From Halothiobacillus sp. (GTDB lineage: Bacteria; Pseudomonadota; Gammaproteobacteria; Halothiobacillales; Halothiobacillaceae), in NCBI GenBank assembly GCA_024635755.1, contig JAGXIF010000012.1, positions 1 through 32,969 on the forward strand: DNA of 32,969 nt. The letters are read 5' to 3'. The notes beneath the pieces were generated by a model. That model was not told the origin of the DNA. It did no database searches and saw nothing but the letters and a program-made list of their open reading frames with translations. The position numbers and the translations under genes are program-made. The stretch's first letter is position 1, and the number at the start of each line of letters is the position of its first letter. Below, piece by piece: positions 15,928 through 23,907 of the stretch.

Positions 15928-17199
15928 ATGAAGGTACTGGTAATCGGTGGAGGCGGCCGCGAGCACGCCCTGGCTTGGAAGATCGCCCAGTCGTCGCGGG
16001 TGGAGACCGTCTTTGTCGCCCCGGGTAACCCCGGCACGGCCGCCGAGGCCAAGTGCCGAAACGTGCCGATTGCCGCGACCAACGTCGCCGAACTGGTCGC
16101 CTTCGCCGCCGACAACGCGGTCGGCTTGACTGTGGTCGGCCCCGAGGCGCCGCTGGTTGAGGGCGTGGTCGACACCTTTCGCGACGCCAGCCTCCCGATC
16201 TTCGGCCCCACGCGCAAGGCGGCCCAGCTGGAGGGCTCCAAGGCCTTCGCCAAGGACTTCATGGAGCGCCACGGCATCCCGACCGCCGCCTACCGGGTGT
16301 TCGACACGGCCGCCCCGGCGATCGACTTCGTCCACGAACACGGCGCACCGGTGGTGGTGAAGGCAGACGGCCTGGCCGCCGGCAAGGGCGTGATCGTCGC
16401 CCAGACCATCGAGGAGGCCGAGGCGGCCATCCGCGACATCTTTGCCGGCCAGTTCGGCGCGGCCGGCGCCCGCGTGGTGGTCGAATCCTTCCTCGAGGGA
16501 GAGGAGGCGAGCTTCATCGTCATGGTCGATGGCGAGCACGTCCTGCCGATGGCCTCCAGCCAGGACCACAAGGCCCGTGATGCGGGCGACAAGGGGCCGA
16601 ATACGGGCGGCATGGGCGCCTACTCGCCCGCCCCGGTGCTGGACGACGCCATGATCGCCCGGGTGATGGCAGAGGTGATCGAGCCGACCGTGAAGGGCAT
16701 GGCCCTCGACGGCCTGCCCTACACCGGCTTTCTCTACGCCGGCCTGATGATCGGCTCGGATGGCGAGCCGCAGGTGCTCGAGTTCAACTGCCGCTTCGGC
16801 GACCCGGAGACCCAGCCGGTGCTGATGCGGTTGGACAGCGACCTGGTCGACCTGGTCGAGGCCGGTGTCAACGGTACGCTCAATCAGGTCAGCGCCGAGT
16901 GGACCGAAAAGGCAGCCGTGGGCGTGGTGCTGGCCTCGGCCGGCTACCCGGAGAGCTCGTCGAAGGGTGACGTGATCACCGGCCTCGACGCCCTGCCCGC
17001 GGGCGTGAAGGCCTTCCATGCCGGCACCGCCGAGAAGGACGGCCAGGCCGTCACCAACGGCGGGCGGGTGCTCTGCGTCACCGCGTTGGGCGAGACCGTT
17101 GAGGCGGCGCAGCAGGCCGCCTACGCCGGGGTCGACCAGGTCTCCTTCGAGGGCGGTTTCTGCCGCCGCGATATCGGGTGGCGCGCCATCGGTCGCTGA
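15928..17199 (+). CDS. purD: Phosphoribosylamine-glycine ligase (PurD)
   Basis: A 423-residue GAR synthetase, the usual length. The order is: N-terminal domain VLVIGGGGREHALAWKIAQS and APGNPGTA; ATP-grasp domain with GSKAFAKDFMERHGIPTA, VVKADGLAAGKGV and SSQDHKARDAGDKGPNTGGM; metal-binding LEFNCRFGDPETQ; and C-terminal GGRVLCVTALG. It joins glycine to phosphoribosylamine in de novo purine synthesis. The ATG at 15928 is chosen on homology, with GAGGTGAAGG upstream. purH, a frequent partner, is not adjacent. Confidence 0.97.
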   Translation: MKVLVIGGGGREHALAWKIAQSSRVETVFVAPGNPGTAAEAKCRNVPIAATNVAELVAFAADNAVGLTVVGPEAPLVEGVVDTFRDASLPIFGPTRKAAQLEGSKAFAKDFMERHGIPTAAYRVFDTAAPAIDFVHEHGAPVVVKADGLAAGKGVIVAQTIEEAEAAIRDIFAGQFGAAGARVVVESFLEGEEASFIVMVDGEHVLPMASSQDHKARDAGDKGPNTGGMGAYSPAPVLDDAMIARVMAEVIEPTVKGMALDGLPYTGFLYAGLMIGSDGEPQVLEFNCRFGDPETQPVLMRLDSDLVDLVEAGVNGTLNQVSAEWTEKAAVGVVLASAGYPESSSKGDVITGLDALPAGVKAFHAGTAEKDGQAVTNGGRVLCVTALGETVEAAQQAAYAGVDQVSFEGGFCRRDIGWRAIGR

Positions 17200-17251
17200 C
17201 CGAACAAGCGCCTCGTCCGCGCATCAATACGATCCTTCGCAGCGGTAGGGG

Positions 17252-17386
17252 CTAGTCGTCGTGTTCGACGTGCTCGTGCTCGTCGCCCTCGCTCAGGGGC
17301 ACACCGCCCAGCTGCCACCAGCCGGAGGCGGCCAGGCCCATTGCCAGCAGTACCATCAGGATCAGGGCTGGGATCGGGGTTTTCAT
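17252..17386 (-). CDS. 44-residue single-span membrane protein with His/Asp/Glu tail
   Basis: A short frame starting ATG at 17386 encodes a basic start (MKTPIP), one hydrophobic helix (about 6-22), GWWQLGGVPL, and an acidic histidine-bearing tail ending HEHVEHDD. It begins 2 bases after the stop of the cytochrome b561-type gene, whose last codons supply the ribosome site GAGGAGG. This strongly suggests co-translation. No family is recognised. The tail could bind metal or haem on the periplasmic side, or the peptide could be a small subunit of the cytochrome; both are inference. Confidence 0.6.
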   Translation of the reverse strand: MKTPIPALILMVLLAMGLAASGWWQLGGVPLSEGDEHEHVEHDD

Positions 17387-17388
17387 GC

Positions 17389-17979
17389 CTATTCCTCCTC
17401 AGGACGGTTGGCGCGCTTGCGGCCGGTGACCATTGCGCGGACGAGATTCTCGCGATGCAGCAGGCTGCTGAACAGCACGCCCAGCACATGCAGGCCGATC
17501 AGGGCGAGGGTGAAGTTGGCGAAGAACTCGTGGGTTTCCTCGAGCGCCTCCTCACCGGCCTCCCCGGCCAGGCCGATCTGGGCGACGAAGCCATGCAGGG
17601 CGTTGCCCGGTTCGGTGCCGAGCAGCAGCATGCCGAGCACGGTGGTGGTCAGCAATGAGCCCATCAGGGCGATCACCATCACGCCGCCGGCCGGGTTGTG
17701 GCCCAGATAGCGGCGCGCGCGCCCGGCGAGGGTCGACTTCAGGTAGCCGAGCACCTCGCGGGGGCGTCGGACGAAATCGGCGAAGCGGGCGTGCTCGCTG
17801 CCGACGAGTCCCCAGGCGATGCGCAGCACCACCAGGCTGAAGACGAGATACCCGGCCCAGACGTGCGCGCCGAGCCAGTCGTCTTCGACCAGGTAGGCGG
17901 TGAAAAATCCGCCCACCAAAAGCCAGTGAAACAGCCGCACGAAGCGGTCCCAGACGGTGATTTCGTGGCCGGTTGTCAT
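17389..17979 (-). CDS. Cytochrome b561-type membrane protein
   Basis: The 196-residue protein has four hydrophobic helices (about 16-31, 39-60, 97-120, 150-173). Histidines are placed as haem ligands: His18 (RLFHW), His39 (GAHVWAGY), and histidines in the fourth helix region (EETHEFF and GLHVLG). The C-terminus is basic then acidic. The family moves electrons between quinol and periplasmic or membrane partners; the partner here is unknown. Divergent from the peroxiredoxin gene and near a c-type cytochrome, it suggests a small periplasmic redox cluster. Confidence 0.87.
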   Translation of the reverse strand: MTTGHEITVWDRFVRLFHWLLVGGFFTAYLVEDDWLGAHVWAGYLVFSLVVLRIAWGLVGSEHARFADFVRRPREVLGYLKSTLAGRARRYLGHNPAGGVMVIALMGSLLTTTVLGMLLLGTEPGNALHGFVAQIGLAGEAGEEALEETHEFFANFTLALIGLHVLGVLFSSLLHRENLVRAMVTGRKRANRPEEE

Positions 17980-18140
17980 TTCGATGGCCCTCTTTGTCGC
18001 GTGAGTGACCGACAGGATGCGCGTCCTTCCTGAAATGACCCTGAATGATGTGCGGGTATCGAATGGAGCGCGAACGGCGGTGAAACCTGCTTAACTGGGT
18101 GTCCGACCGCAATCGCGATACCAACAGGAGATCGCCTTCC

Positions 18141-18680
18141 ATGAGACGACATGCCCTTTCCCTGCTGGCGGGCCTGTTTGGCGCGCTGGCCGCCCCGCTG
18201 GGCCTGGCGGCCGAGGCGGTGCTCGGCGTTGGTGATCCGGCGCCTGCCTTCACCCTACCCGACCAGCACGGTGAGCCCCGCTCGCTGTCCGACTATCGCG
18301 GCGACTGGCTGGTGTTGTACTTCTATCCCAAGGACGACACGCCCGGTTGCACCACCGAGGCCTGCAGCTTTCGCGACAACATCAACCGGCTGATCGCGCA
18401 GGATGCCGCCGTGCTGGGCGTGAGCATGGACAGCGTGGCAAGCCATGCCGCGTTCGCGAAGGAATACGAGCTGCCCTTCCCGCTGCTGGCCGACCCGGGG
18501 GGTGAAGTGGTCGAGCGGTATGGTGCGTTGAGTGACTACCTGGTGGTGAAGTTCGCCAAGCGCCAGACCTTCATCGTTGATCCTGAGGGGCGCATCGCGG
18601 CGATCTACCGTAAGGTGGATCCAGATGCACATGTTCAGGATGTGCTCGAGGATCTCAAGGCGCTGTCCCAGCCGGAGTAA
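18141..18680 (+). CDS. Periplasmic peroxiredoxin of the BCP/PrxQ type
   Basis: A 179-residue thiol peroxidase. A clear signal peptide (MRRHALSLLAGLFGALAAPL, cleavage near residue 24) precedes the PrxQ domain with FYPKDDTPGCTTEACSFRDN: Cys70 is the peroxidatic cysteine and Cys75 the resolving one, the CxxxxC spacing of BCP. VVKFAKRQTFIVDPEG is the C-terminal family motif. It should destroy peroxides in the periplasm, whereas E. coli BCP is cytosolic. CAGGAG precedes the ATG at 18141. The reductant is not evident from the neighbours. Confidence 0.92.
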   Translation: MRRHALSLLAGLFGALAAPLGLAAEAVLGVGDPAPAFTLPDQHGEPRSLSDYRGDWLVLYFYPKDDTPGCTTEACSFRDNINRLIAQDAAVLGVSMDSVASHAAFAKEYELPFPLLADPGGEVVERYGALSDYLVVKFAKRQTFIVDPEGRIAAIYRKVDPDAHVQDVLEDLKALSQPE

Positions 18681-18718
18681 CGCTTGCATCTCTCCCGGCG
18701 CCGGGATTGGAACTCGAC

Positions 18719-19180
18719 TCAGTCCGCCTGGAATTGCGCGTGGCAGGCCATGCACTGGTTCATGGCCTCTGCCGTCATGGCCGTGATGTCTTCGAGCGGA
18801 TCGGTTTGTGCGCGGACGGAAATTTCCTCGAAGGTCATGTGTATGGGTCCGCCGATCGCCTGAAACTCGGCCGGTACCTTGGCACGGATGGTCGCGGGGG
18901 TGTTGCGGGCCATGCGGTTGCCCGAGCGCTTGGCCGCGGCGATGATCATCTCCCGGTCGTCTGCGGCGATGCCCTGCATGATCTGCTGGACGCTGCCGAG
19001 CATGTGGCGCATGTCCTCGAGAAAGGCCGCCTTTTCCTCGGCGGTGAAGCCGAGGTTCTGACGAGGGTCGGGGTCGTTCGCCTCGGCCGGCGACACGATC
19101 GGTACGACAAGCAGGGCCAGCCCGCCCAGCACCGCGAGCGCTCGGCCGACCGGACGGACGTGGTCGGATTGGTTCGCCAT
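18719..19180 (-). CDS. Class II-like (c'-type) cytochrome c
   Basis: The 153-residue product has an N-terminal signal segment (about 12-34, ending SPAEA) and a mostly helical body. The single haem-binding motif CMACH (143-147) lies almost at the C-terminus, the usual position in class II/c' cytochromes. The body contains several methionines. Periplasmic electron transfer or gas binding is plausible. AAGGAG precedes the ATG at 19180. It converges with the peroxiredoxin gene. Confidence 0.86.
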   Translation of the reverse strand: MANQSDHVRPVGRALAVLGGLALLVVPIVSPAEANDPDPRQNLGFTAEEKAAFLEDMRHMLGSVQQIMQGIAADDREMIIAAAKRSGNRMARNTPATIRAKVPAEFQAIGGPIHMTFEEISVRAQTDPLEDITAMTAEAMNQCMACHAQFQAD

Positions 19181-19264
19181 GCGGGAGGTCTCCTTGCGCT
19201 AGTCTGACAATGATCATAGGCGGTCGGATACGACACCGCACCAGTCCGCAAAGGTTTCACCATC

Positions 19265-19290
19265 AAAAAACCCCGGCATAGCCGGGGTTT
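19265..19290 (-). terminator. Intrinsic terminator after rho
   Basis: On the minus strand AAACCCCGGC, loop TATG, GCCGGGGTT then a run of T ends the rho transcript. The stem is near perfect. On the plus strand only three T follow, so it is mainly a minus-strand terminator. Confidence 0.9.
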
Positions 19291-19314
19291 CTCGTCTCGG
19301 GCGGGGGGCGTTCG

Positions 19315-20574
19315 TTAGCCGCGGCGCATCGAGTCGTAAAACTCGTTGTTGGTCTTGGTCTGCTGCAGCTTGTCGAGCAGGAACTCCACCGCCTCGAGCT
19401 CGCCCATCGGGTGGAGGAACTTCCGCAGGATCCACATCTTCTGCAGTTCCTCGGTATCCGTGAGCAGCTCCTCGCGGCGGGTGCCGGAGCGGTTGATGTT
19501 GATCGCCGGGTAGGTGCGCTTTTCCGCGATGCGCCGGTCGAGGTGGAGCTCCATGTTGCCGGTGCCCTTGAATTCCTCGTAGATCACCTCGTCCATCTTC
19601 GAGCCGGTGTCTACCAGCGTGGTGGCGAGGATAGTCAGGCTGCCGCCTTCTTCGACGTTGCGCGCGGCACCGAAGAAGCGCTTGGGACGGTGCAGGGCGT
19701 TGGCGTCCACGCCGCCGGTGAGCACTTTGCCCGAGGACGGCACCACGGTGTTGTAGGCGCGCGCCAGACGGGTGATCGAGTCGAGCAGGATCACCACGTC
19801 GCGCTTGTGCTCGACCAGACGCTTGGCCTTCTCGATCACCATCTCGGCGACCTGCACGTGGCGCGGTGCCGGTTCGTCGAAGGTCGAGGCGACCACCTCG
19901 CCGCGCACGGTGCGCTGCATCTCGGTGACTTCCTCGGGCCGCTCGTCGATCAGCAGGACGATCAGGTCGCACTCGGGGTGGTTGTGGGCGATGCTCTGCG
20001 CGATGTTCTGCAGCAGCATCGTCTTGCCGGCCTTTGGGGGAGCGACGATCAGGCCGCGTTGGCCCTTGCCGATCGGCGAGACGATGTCGATGATCCGTGC
20101 GGTCAGATCCTCGGTCGAGCCGTTGCCGCGCTCCATCCGCATGCGCTGTTCGGCGTGCAGCGGTGTGAGATCCCCGAACAGGATCTTGCTCTTGGAGGCC
20201 TCGGGCTTCTCGAAGTTGATCTTCTCGATCTTCAAGAGCGCGAAGTAGCGCTCGTTGTCCTTGGGCGGGCGGATCGAGCCGCTGATGGAGTCGCCGGTCT
20301 GCAGGTTGAACCGCCGGATCTGCGAGGGCGACACGTAGATGTCGGCCGGCCCGGCGAGATAGGAGCCGTCGGAGCTTCGCAGAAAGCCGAAGCCATCCGA
20401 AAGGATCTCCAGTACCCCGTCGCCGTGGATCGATTCGCCCGTCTTGGCGTGGGCCTTGAGCAGGCCGAATATCACGTCCTGTTTGCGGGTCCTGGCGAGG
20501 TTTTCCAGCCCCATGGACTGGGCCAGCTCCATGAGTTCCGGAACGGGCTTGCTCTTGAGTTCGGTTAGATTCAT
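19315..20574 (-). CDS. rho: Transcription termination factor Rho
   Basis: At 419 residues it is the length of E. coli Rho. The N-terminal domain ([20 protein letters not shown]) and cold-shock-like RNA-binding fold ([21 protein letters not shown]) are followed by the RecA-like ATPase core with Walker [11 protein letters not shown], Walker [18 protein letters not shown]-loop and R-loop region [20 protein letters not shown], and [13 protein letters not shown]. Rho is an ATP-driven RNA translocase that ends untranslated transcripts. The ATG at 20574 matches the family start. It follows trxA on the same strand after a 256-base leader. Confidence 0.98.
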   Translation of the reverse strand: MNLTELKSKPVPELMELAQSMGLENLARTRKQDVIFGLLKAHAKTGESIHGDGVLEILSDGFGFLRSSDGSYLAGPADIYVSPSQIRRFNLQTGDSISGSIRPPKDNERYFALLKIEKINFEKPEASKSKILFGDLTPLHAEQRMRMERGNGSTEDLTARIIDIVSPIGKGQRGLIVAPPKAGKTMLLQNIAQSIAHNHPECDLIVLLIDERPEEVTEMQRTVRGEVVASTFDEPAPRHVQVAEMVIEKAKRLVEHKRDVVILLDSITRLARAYNTVVPSSGKVLTGGVDANALHRPKRFFGAARNVEEGGSLTILATTLVDTGSKMDEVIYEEFKGTGNMELHLDRRIAEKRTYPAININRSGTRREELLTDTEELQKMWILRKFLHPMGELEAVEFLLDKLQQTKTNNEFYDSMRRG

Positions 20575-20830
20575 TCGGATGGATTCGTCGTGGGGACCGC
20601 AGCGGGCCACAGATGGATAATCAACGGGATGTTCGAGGGTGACATCAAATGCTTGAGATCAGGAGGTCGCCGAGGCGCGACCGGACGACGGAAGGGGCGC
20701 GTCGTCTTTAAAGCGGTCGGGAGTTTGGCACATAACCGGTCGGTTGCCAAACCAAGTCAAGCCACCTGTGGGCGCATGGGGTCGATCAACCGGCCATGCG
20801 CGCCGTGGAAGCTGTCGAACCCGGGTCAGT
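20575..20830 (-). promoter_or_regulatory. Long untranslated leader between trxA and rho
   Basis: The 256 bases contain no convincing gene. In enterobacteria rho is autoregulated through a long leader in this position. By analogy this stretch may carry rho's own promoter and Rho-responsive RNA, but I see no decisive motif. Confidence 0.4.
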
Positions 20831-21157
20831 TCAGAGCGCGGAGTCGATGAAATCGGCCAGCTGCGATTTGGAAACCGCGCCGACCTTGGTGCCTTCGACC
20901 TTGCCGTCCTTGAACAGCATCAGCGTCGGAATGCCGCGAATGCCGTTCTGGCGCGGGGTTTCCGGGTTTTCGTCGATGTTCACCTTGGCGATCTTGAGCT
21001 TGCCGGCGTAGTCGTCGGCTACCTCGTCGAGGATCGGGGCGATCATCTTGCAGGGACCGCACCATTCGGCCCAGAAATCCACCAGCACGGGCGTGTCGCT
21101 GTTGAGGACCTGGGTTTCGAAATCCGCGTCGGATACGTAGATGATGTTGTCGCTCAC
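20831..21157 (-). CDS. trxA: Thioredoxin 1 (TrxA)
   Basis: A 108-residue thioredoxin: [20 protein letters not shown] with Cys33/Cys36, the buried Asp of VLVDFWA, and the cis-proline in [11 protein letters not shown]. It is the general cytosolic disulfide reductase. The trxA-rho order is conserved. A candidate sigma-70 promoter lies at 21200-21228, and oxyR is divergent. AGGAGT precedes the start. Confidence 0.97.
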   Translation of the reverse strand: MSDNIIYVSDADFETQVLNSDTPVLVDFWAEWCGPCKMIAPILDEVADDYAGKLKIAKVNIDENPETPRQNGIRGIPTLMLFKDGKVEGTKVGAVSKSQLADFIDSAL

Positions 21158-21199
21158 GGCATGACTCCTGAATCAGTAACTGTTAATGCCTAGGCGGCA

Positions 21200-21228
21200 A
21201 TTGTTCATCCCTTAACGCCGCTTTTCAA
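21200..21228 (-). promoter_or_regulatory. Candidate sigma-70 promoter for trxA
   Basis: On the minus strand TTGAAA (21228-21223) and AACAAT (21205-21200) are separated by 17 bases, about 45 bases upstream of the trxA start. The -10 is imperfect. Confidence 0.5.
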
Positions 21229-21317
21229 GCCGATCTGCCTGGCGGTGCTATTCTGAGCCCCCAGCAAGCGGGCCAGCGGGGCGTTGCGAACGGCCCGAGT
21301 ATGGCCCGGGTTTCATC

Positions 21318-22289
21318 ATGACGCAAAAAAGAACCCCGCCCATGGCCTCTCTTACCGAGCTCCGATACGTGGTTGCCGTTGCCCGCGAGCGACACTTCGG
21401 TCGTGCCGCCGCCCGCTGTTTCGTCAGCCAGCCGACCCTGAGCGTGGGGGTCAAGCGCCTGGAAGAGGCCCTGGGTGTGCAGATCTTCGAGCGGGCGAGC
21501 CGATCGGAGGTACAGATCACGGTCGAGGGGCGTGAGATCGTCGAGCAGGCCGAACGCGTGCTCGACGAGATGGGGCGGCTCGAGGACCTGGCGCATGGGC
21601 GCCGCGATCCGCTCGCCGCCCCGCTGCGCGTCGGCCTGATCCACACCGTCGGCCCCTATCTCCTGCCGCGACTGATCCGCCGCCTGCACGAACTGGCGCC
21701 GAGGATGCCGATCGAGATCACCGAGGGGCTGACGGCCGATCTGGCCGAGCGACTCGAGCATGGCGAGCTGGACGTGGTGGTGCTGTCCCTGCCGTTCCAG
21801 GTCCCCTCGGTCGAGGTCCAACCGGTCTATCGCGAGCCCTTTACCGTGGCCGTGCCGGTGGACCACCCGTTGGCTGCGCAGGCGGCGATCGAGCCGGACC
21901 AGCTGGCCGAGCATGATCTGCTGCTGCTCGGCCAAGGGCACTGCTTTCGCGACCAGGTGCTGGGCGTGTGCCCGCGCTGTGCCGACGGACGCGCGTTCGG
22001 CCGGCTCCAGCGCACGCTCGAGGGCGGTTCGCTGGAAACCATGCGCATGATGGTGGCCACCGGCGCGGGCATCACCGTGCTGCCCTGCGCCTCGACCGCG
22101 TCGGAGGACGAGGGCACGCGGGCGCTGATCCGCTACCTGCCCTTCGCCAAGGCCGCGCCGACGCGGGATATCGCGCTGGCATGGCGGACCAGGTTCACGC
22201 GGCCGCAGACGATCGAGGTCTTGGCCCGCTCGATCCGCGAGACGCTGCCGGCCTGTTGTCAGCCGTTGCCGGCTGTCAGTCGAGGATGA
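21318..22289 (+). CDS. oxyR: Peroxide-sensing LysR-type regulator OxyR
   Basis: The product is 323 residues from ATG 21318, or 315 from ATG 21342, which aligns with the family start ([20 protein letters not shown]). The HTH contains [15 protein letters not shown]. The redox loop [15 protein letters not shown] has cysteines at about 201 and 210 (from ATG 21342), the 9-residue spacing of the Cys199/Cys208 switch of E. coli OxyR. It activates antioxidant genes when oxidised. It is divergent from trxA, a plausible target. Its end overlaps the convergent cold-shock gene by 14 bases. Confidence 0.93.
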   Translation: MTQKRTPPMASLTELRYVVAVARERHFGRAAARCFVSQPTLSVGVKRLEEALGVQIFERASRSEVQITVEGREIVEQAERVLDEMGRLEDLAHGRRDPLAAPLRVGLIHTVGPYLLPRLIRRLHELAPRMPIEITEGLTADLAERLEHGELDVVVLSLPFQVPSVEVQPVYREPFTVAVPVDHPLAAQAAIEPDQLAEHDLLLLGQGHCFRDQVLGVCPRCADGRAFGRLQRTLEGGSLETMRMMVATGAGITVLPCASTASEDEGTRALIRYLPFAKAAPTRDIALAWRTRFTRPQTIEVLARSIRETLPACCQPLPAVSRG

Positions 22290-22716
22290 CGACTTCCTCG
22301 GCCTGAGGGCCCTTGCGGCCCTGACCGATCTGGTACTCGACCTTCTGGCCCTCGTCGAGGCGCGAGGAACCGCCCTCGTTGATGGCGCGGAAATGAACGA
22401 ACAGATCTTCGCCGTTTTCGCGGACGATAAAGCCGAAACCCTTGTCGACGTTGAACCACTTGACCGTGCCGGTCTCACGGACGGGATCGTGCTCGACGGC
22501 CACTTCCTTGGGGCGCAGGCCGGGTTTGTTGGAGCGATCGGCGAAGCGGACGGCCAGCAGTGAGATGGCCAGAAAGACGACCGCCGAGGCAATGAATTGC
22601 ATGCCCGGCTGATCGACGGGATATGCGTAGATCTGGCCGATGGCCAGTGCGCCGATAATGGCGAGTCCGAGGATGACGAGAAAGTTGGTGAGTCGGGAGT
22701 CCTGCCAGGTTTTCAT
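22276..22716 (-). CDS. Membrane-anchored cold-shock-domain protein
   Basis: The 146-residue protein joins two hydrophobic helices (about 10-31 and 39-58) to a complete C-terminal cold-shock domain (about 81-146). [16 protein letters not shown] carries RNP1 (KGFGFI, 92-97), and LFVHF (105-109) is RNP2. Free CspA-type proteins are about 70 residues and soluble. Here the RNA-binding domain would be tethered to the cytoplasmic face of the inner membrane by a charged linker. Function is unknown; RNA chaperoning at the membrane is inference. GAGG-type sequence is weak before the ATG at 22716; a run of A and GCGG lies just upstream. Confidence 0.9.
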   Translation of the reverse strand: MKTWQDSRLTNFLVILGLAIIGALAIGQIYAYPVDQPGMQFIASAVVFLAISLLAVRFADRSNKPGLRPKEVAVEHDPVRETGTVKWFNVDKGFGFIVRENGEDLFVHFRAINEGGSSRLDEGQKVEYQIGQGRKGPQAEEVVILD

Positions 22717-22963
22717 GAGGTGGGTTATTCCGCTTTTTTGCTGTGTTGTGTCGAGAATCGCGGCGGGATCGCCGGACGTTATGGCTTAACGCCAACCGCT
22801 CCGCACGGGGCCGCATCGGCACGTAGACGCCCGAGTCTGTTCGGCGCCGGGCCGTCACGACGGGGTTGGCGCCTGTTATTCTGTCACATTTTGCGCATGA
22901 CTTGGCGCCCCGTCCGCCGCGAGACGGCGTGGGGCGCTTGCGACGAGGAAGGGGAGAAAGGGC

Positions 22964-23812
22964 ATGTCGGGAAACAACGACTGGGTCTACGAGACCGTCG
23001 AGGAGATGGGCGCACGTTTCGGCATTCGCGTCACGGACAAGCTGCTCGACGAGCGGACGCCCTACCAGCATCTCGAGGTCTACCGCACCCAGCATTGGGG
23101 CAACCTGATGCTGCTCGACGGGGTGATCATGCTTTCCTCGTTGGAGAACTTCGTCTACCACGAGATGATGTCGCACCCGTCGCTGCAGAGCCACGCCGCG
23201 CCGCGCAACGTCGTGATCATCGGTGGTGGCGATTGCGGCACGCTCACTGAGGTGCTCAAGCACCGGGAGGTCGAGACAGTGACCCAGATCGACATCGATC
23301 AGGCGGTCACCCGGGCCGCCGAACGGTTCTTCCCCGAACTGGTGGCGCACAACGACGATCCGCGGGCCGCGTTGCAATTCGAGGACGGGGTGGCCTGGAT
23401 GCGCAATGCGCCTGCCGCGAGTGTGGATGTGATCATCGTCGATTCCACCGATCCCATCGGCCCGGGCACCGGCCTGTTTGGCCCCGACTTTCTCGCCGAC
23501 TGTCACCGGGTCCTGCGCGACGACGGCATCATGGTCGGCCAGAGCGAATCGCCCTTCTACCACATGCCGCTGATGATCGATTACCACCGTGCCATGGTCG
23601 CCGCGGGTTTTGCCGAACGGCGCTCGCTGTTGTTCCCGCAGCCTGTCTACCCCGGTGGTTCGATCACCGGCACGCTGGCCCGCAAGACCGGTCGGCTTGA
23701 CGAGATCCGGCCATTGACCGACGGCATCGCCACGCGCTTTTACAACACCGCACTGCACCGCGGGCTGCTGGAAACGCCGGCCTTCATGCGCGAGGCACTT
23801 GACGGCGTCTGA
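22964..23812 (+). CDS. speE: Spermidine synthase (SpeE)
   Basis: The 282-residue aminopropyltransferase has an N-terminal beta domain (YQHLEVYRTQHWGNLMLLDG), the decarboxylated-SAM site VVIIGGGDCGTLTEVLKH, and the catalytic loop IIVDSTDPIGPG with its aspartates. QSESPFYHM and FPQPVYPGGS follow. It transfers an aminopropyl group to putrescine. The usual second glycine of GGGDGGT is a cysteine here, which also occurs in some homologues. GGGGAGAAAGG precedes the ATG. A decarboxylase partner (speD) is not adjacent. Confidence 0.95.
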   Translation: MSGNNDWVYETVEEMGARFGIRVTDKLLDERTPYQHLEVYRTQHWGNLMLLDGVIMLSSLENFVYHEMMSHPSLQSHAAPRNVVIIGGGDCGTLTEVLKHREVETVTQIDIDQAVTRAAERFFPELVAHNDDPRAALQFEDGVAWMRNAPAASVDVIIVDSTDPIGPGTGLFGPDFLADCHRVLRDDGIMVGQSESPFYHMPLMIDYHRAMVAAGFAERRSLLFPQPVYPGGSITGTLARKTGRLDEIRPLTDGIATRFYNTALHRGLLETPAFMREALDGV

Positions 23813-23848
23813 CTTCTTCCCGGCATGCGCCCTTGAAAATCCGGCTCA

Positions 23849-23867
23849 TGCCCCGAAAACCGGGGCA
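23849..23867 (+). repeat. Short perfect hairpin between speE and thiI
   Basis: TGCCCCG and CGGGGCA enclose AAAAC, 37 bases after the speE stop and upstream of the chosen thiI start. No T-run follows, so it is not a clear terminator. Confidence 0.4.
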
Positions 23868-23907
23868 CGAGCGACGTTCCTTGCACCATCGAGTTGATTC
23901 CCTGCCC

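Noticed and set aside
15312-17019. Long minus-strand frames opposite purD
   Set aside because: They are products of high GC codon bias opposite a strongly conserved gene and show no family motifs; only trmO and trmL on that strand are real.
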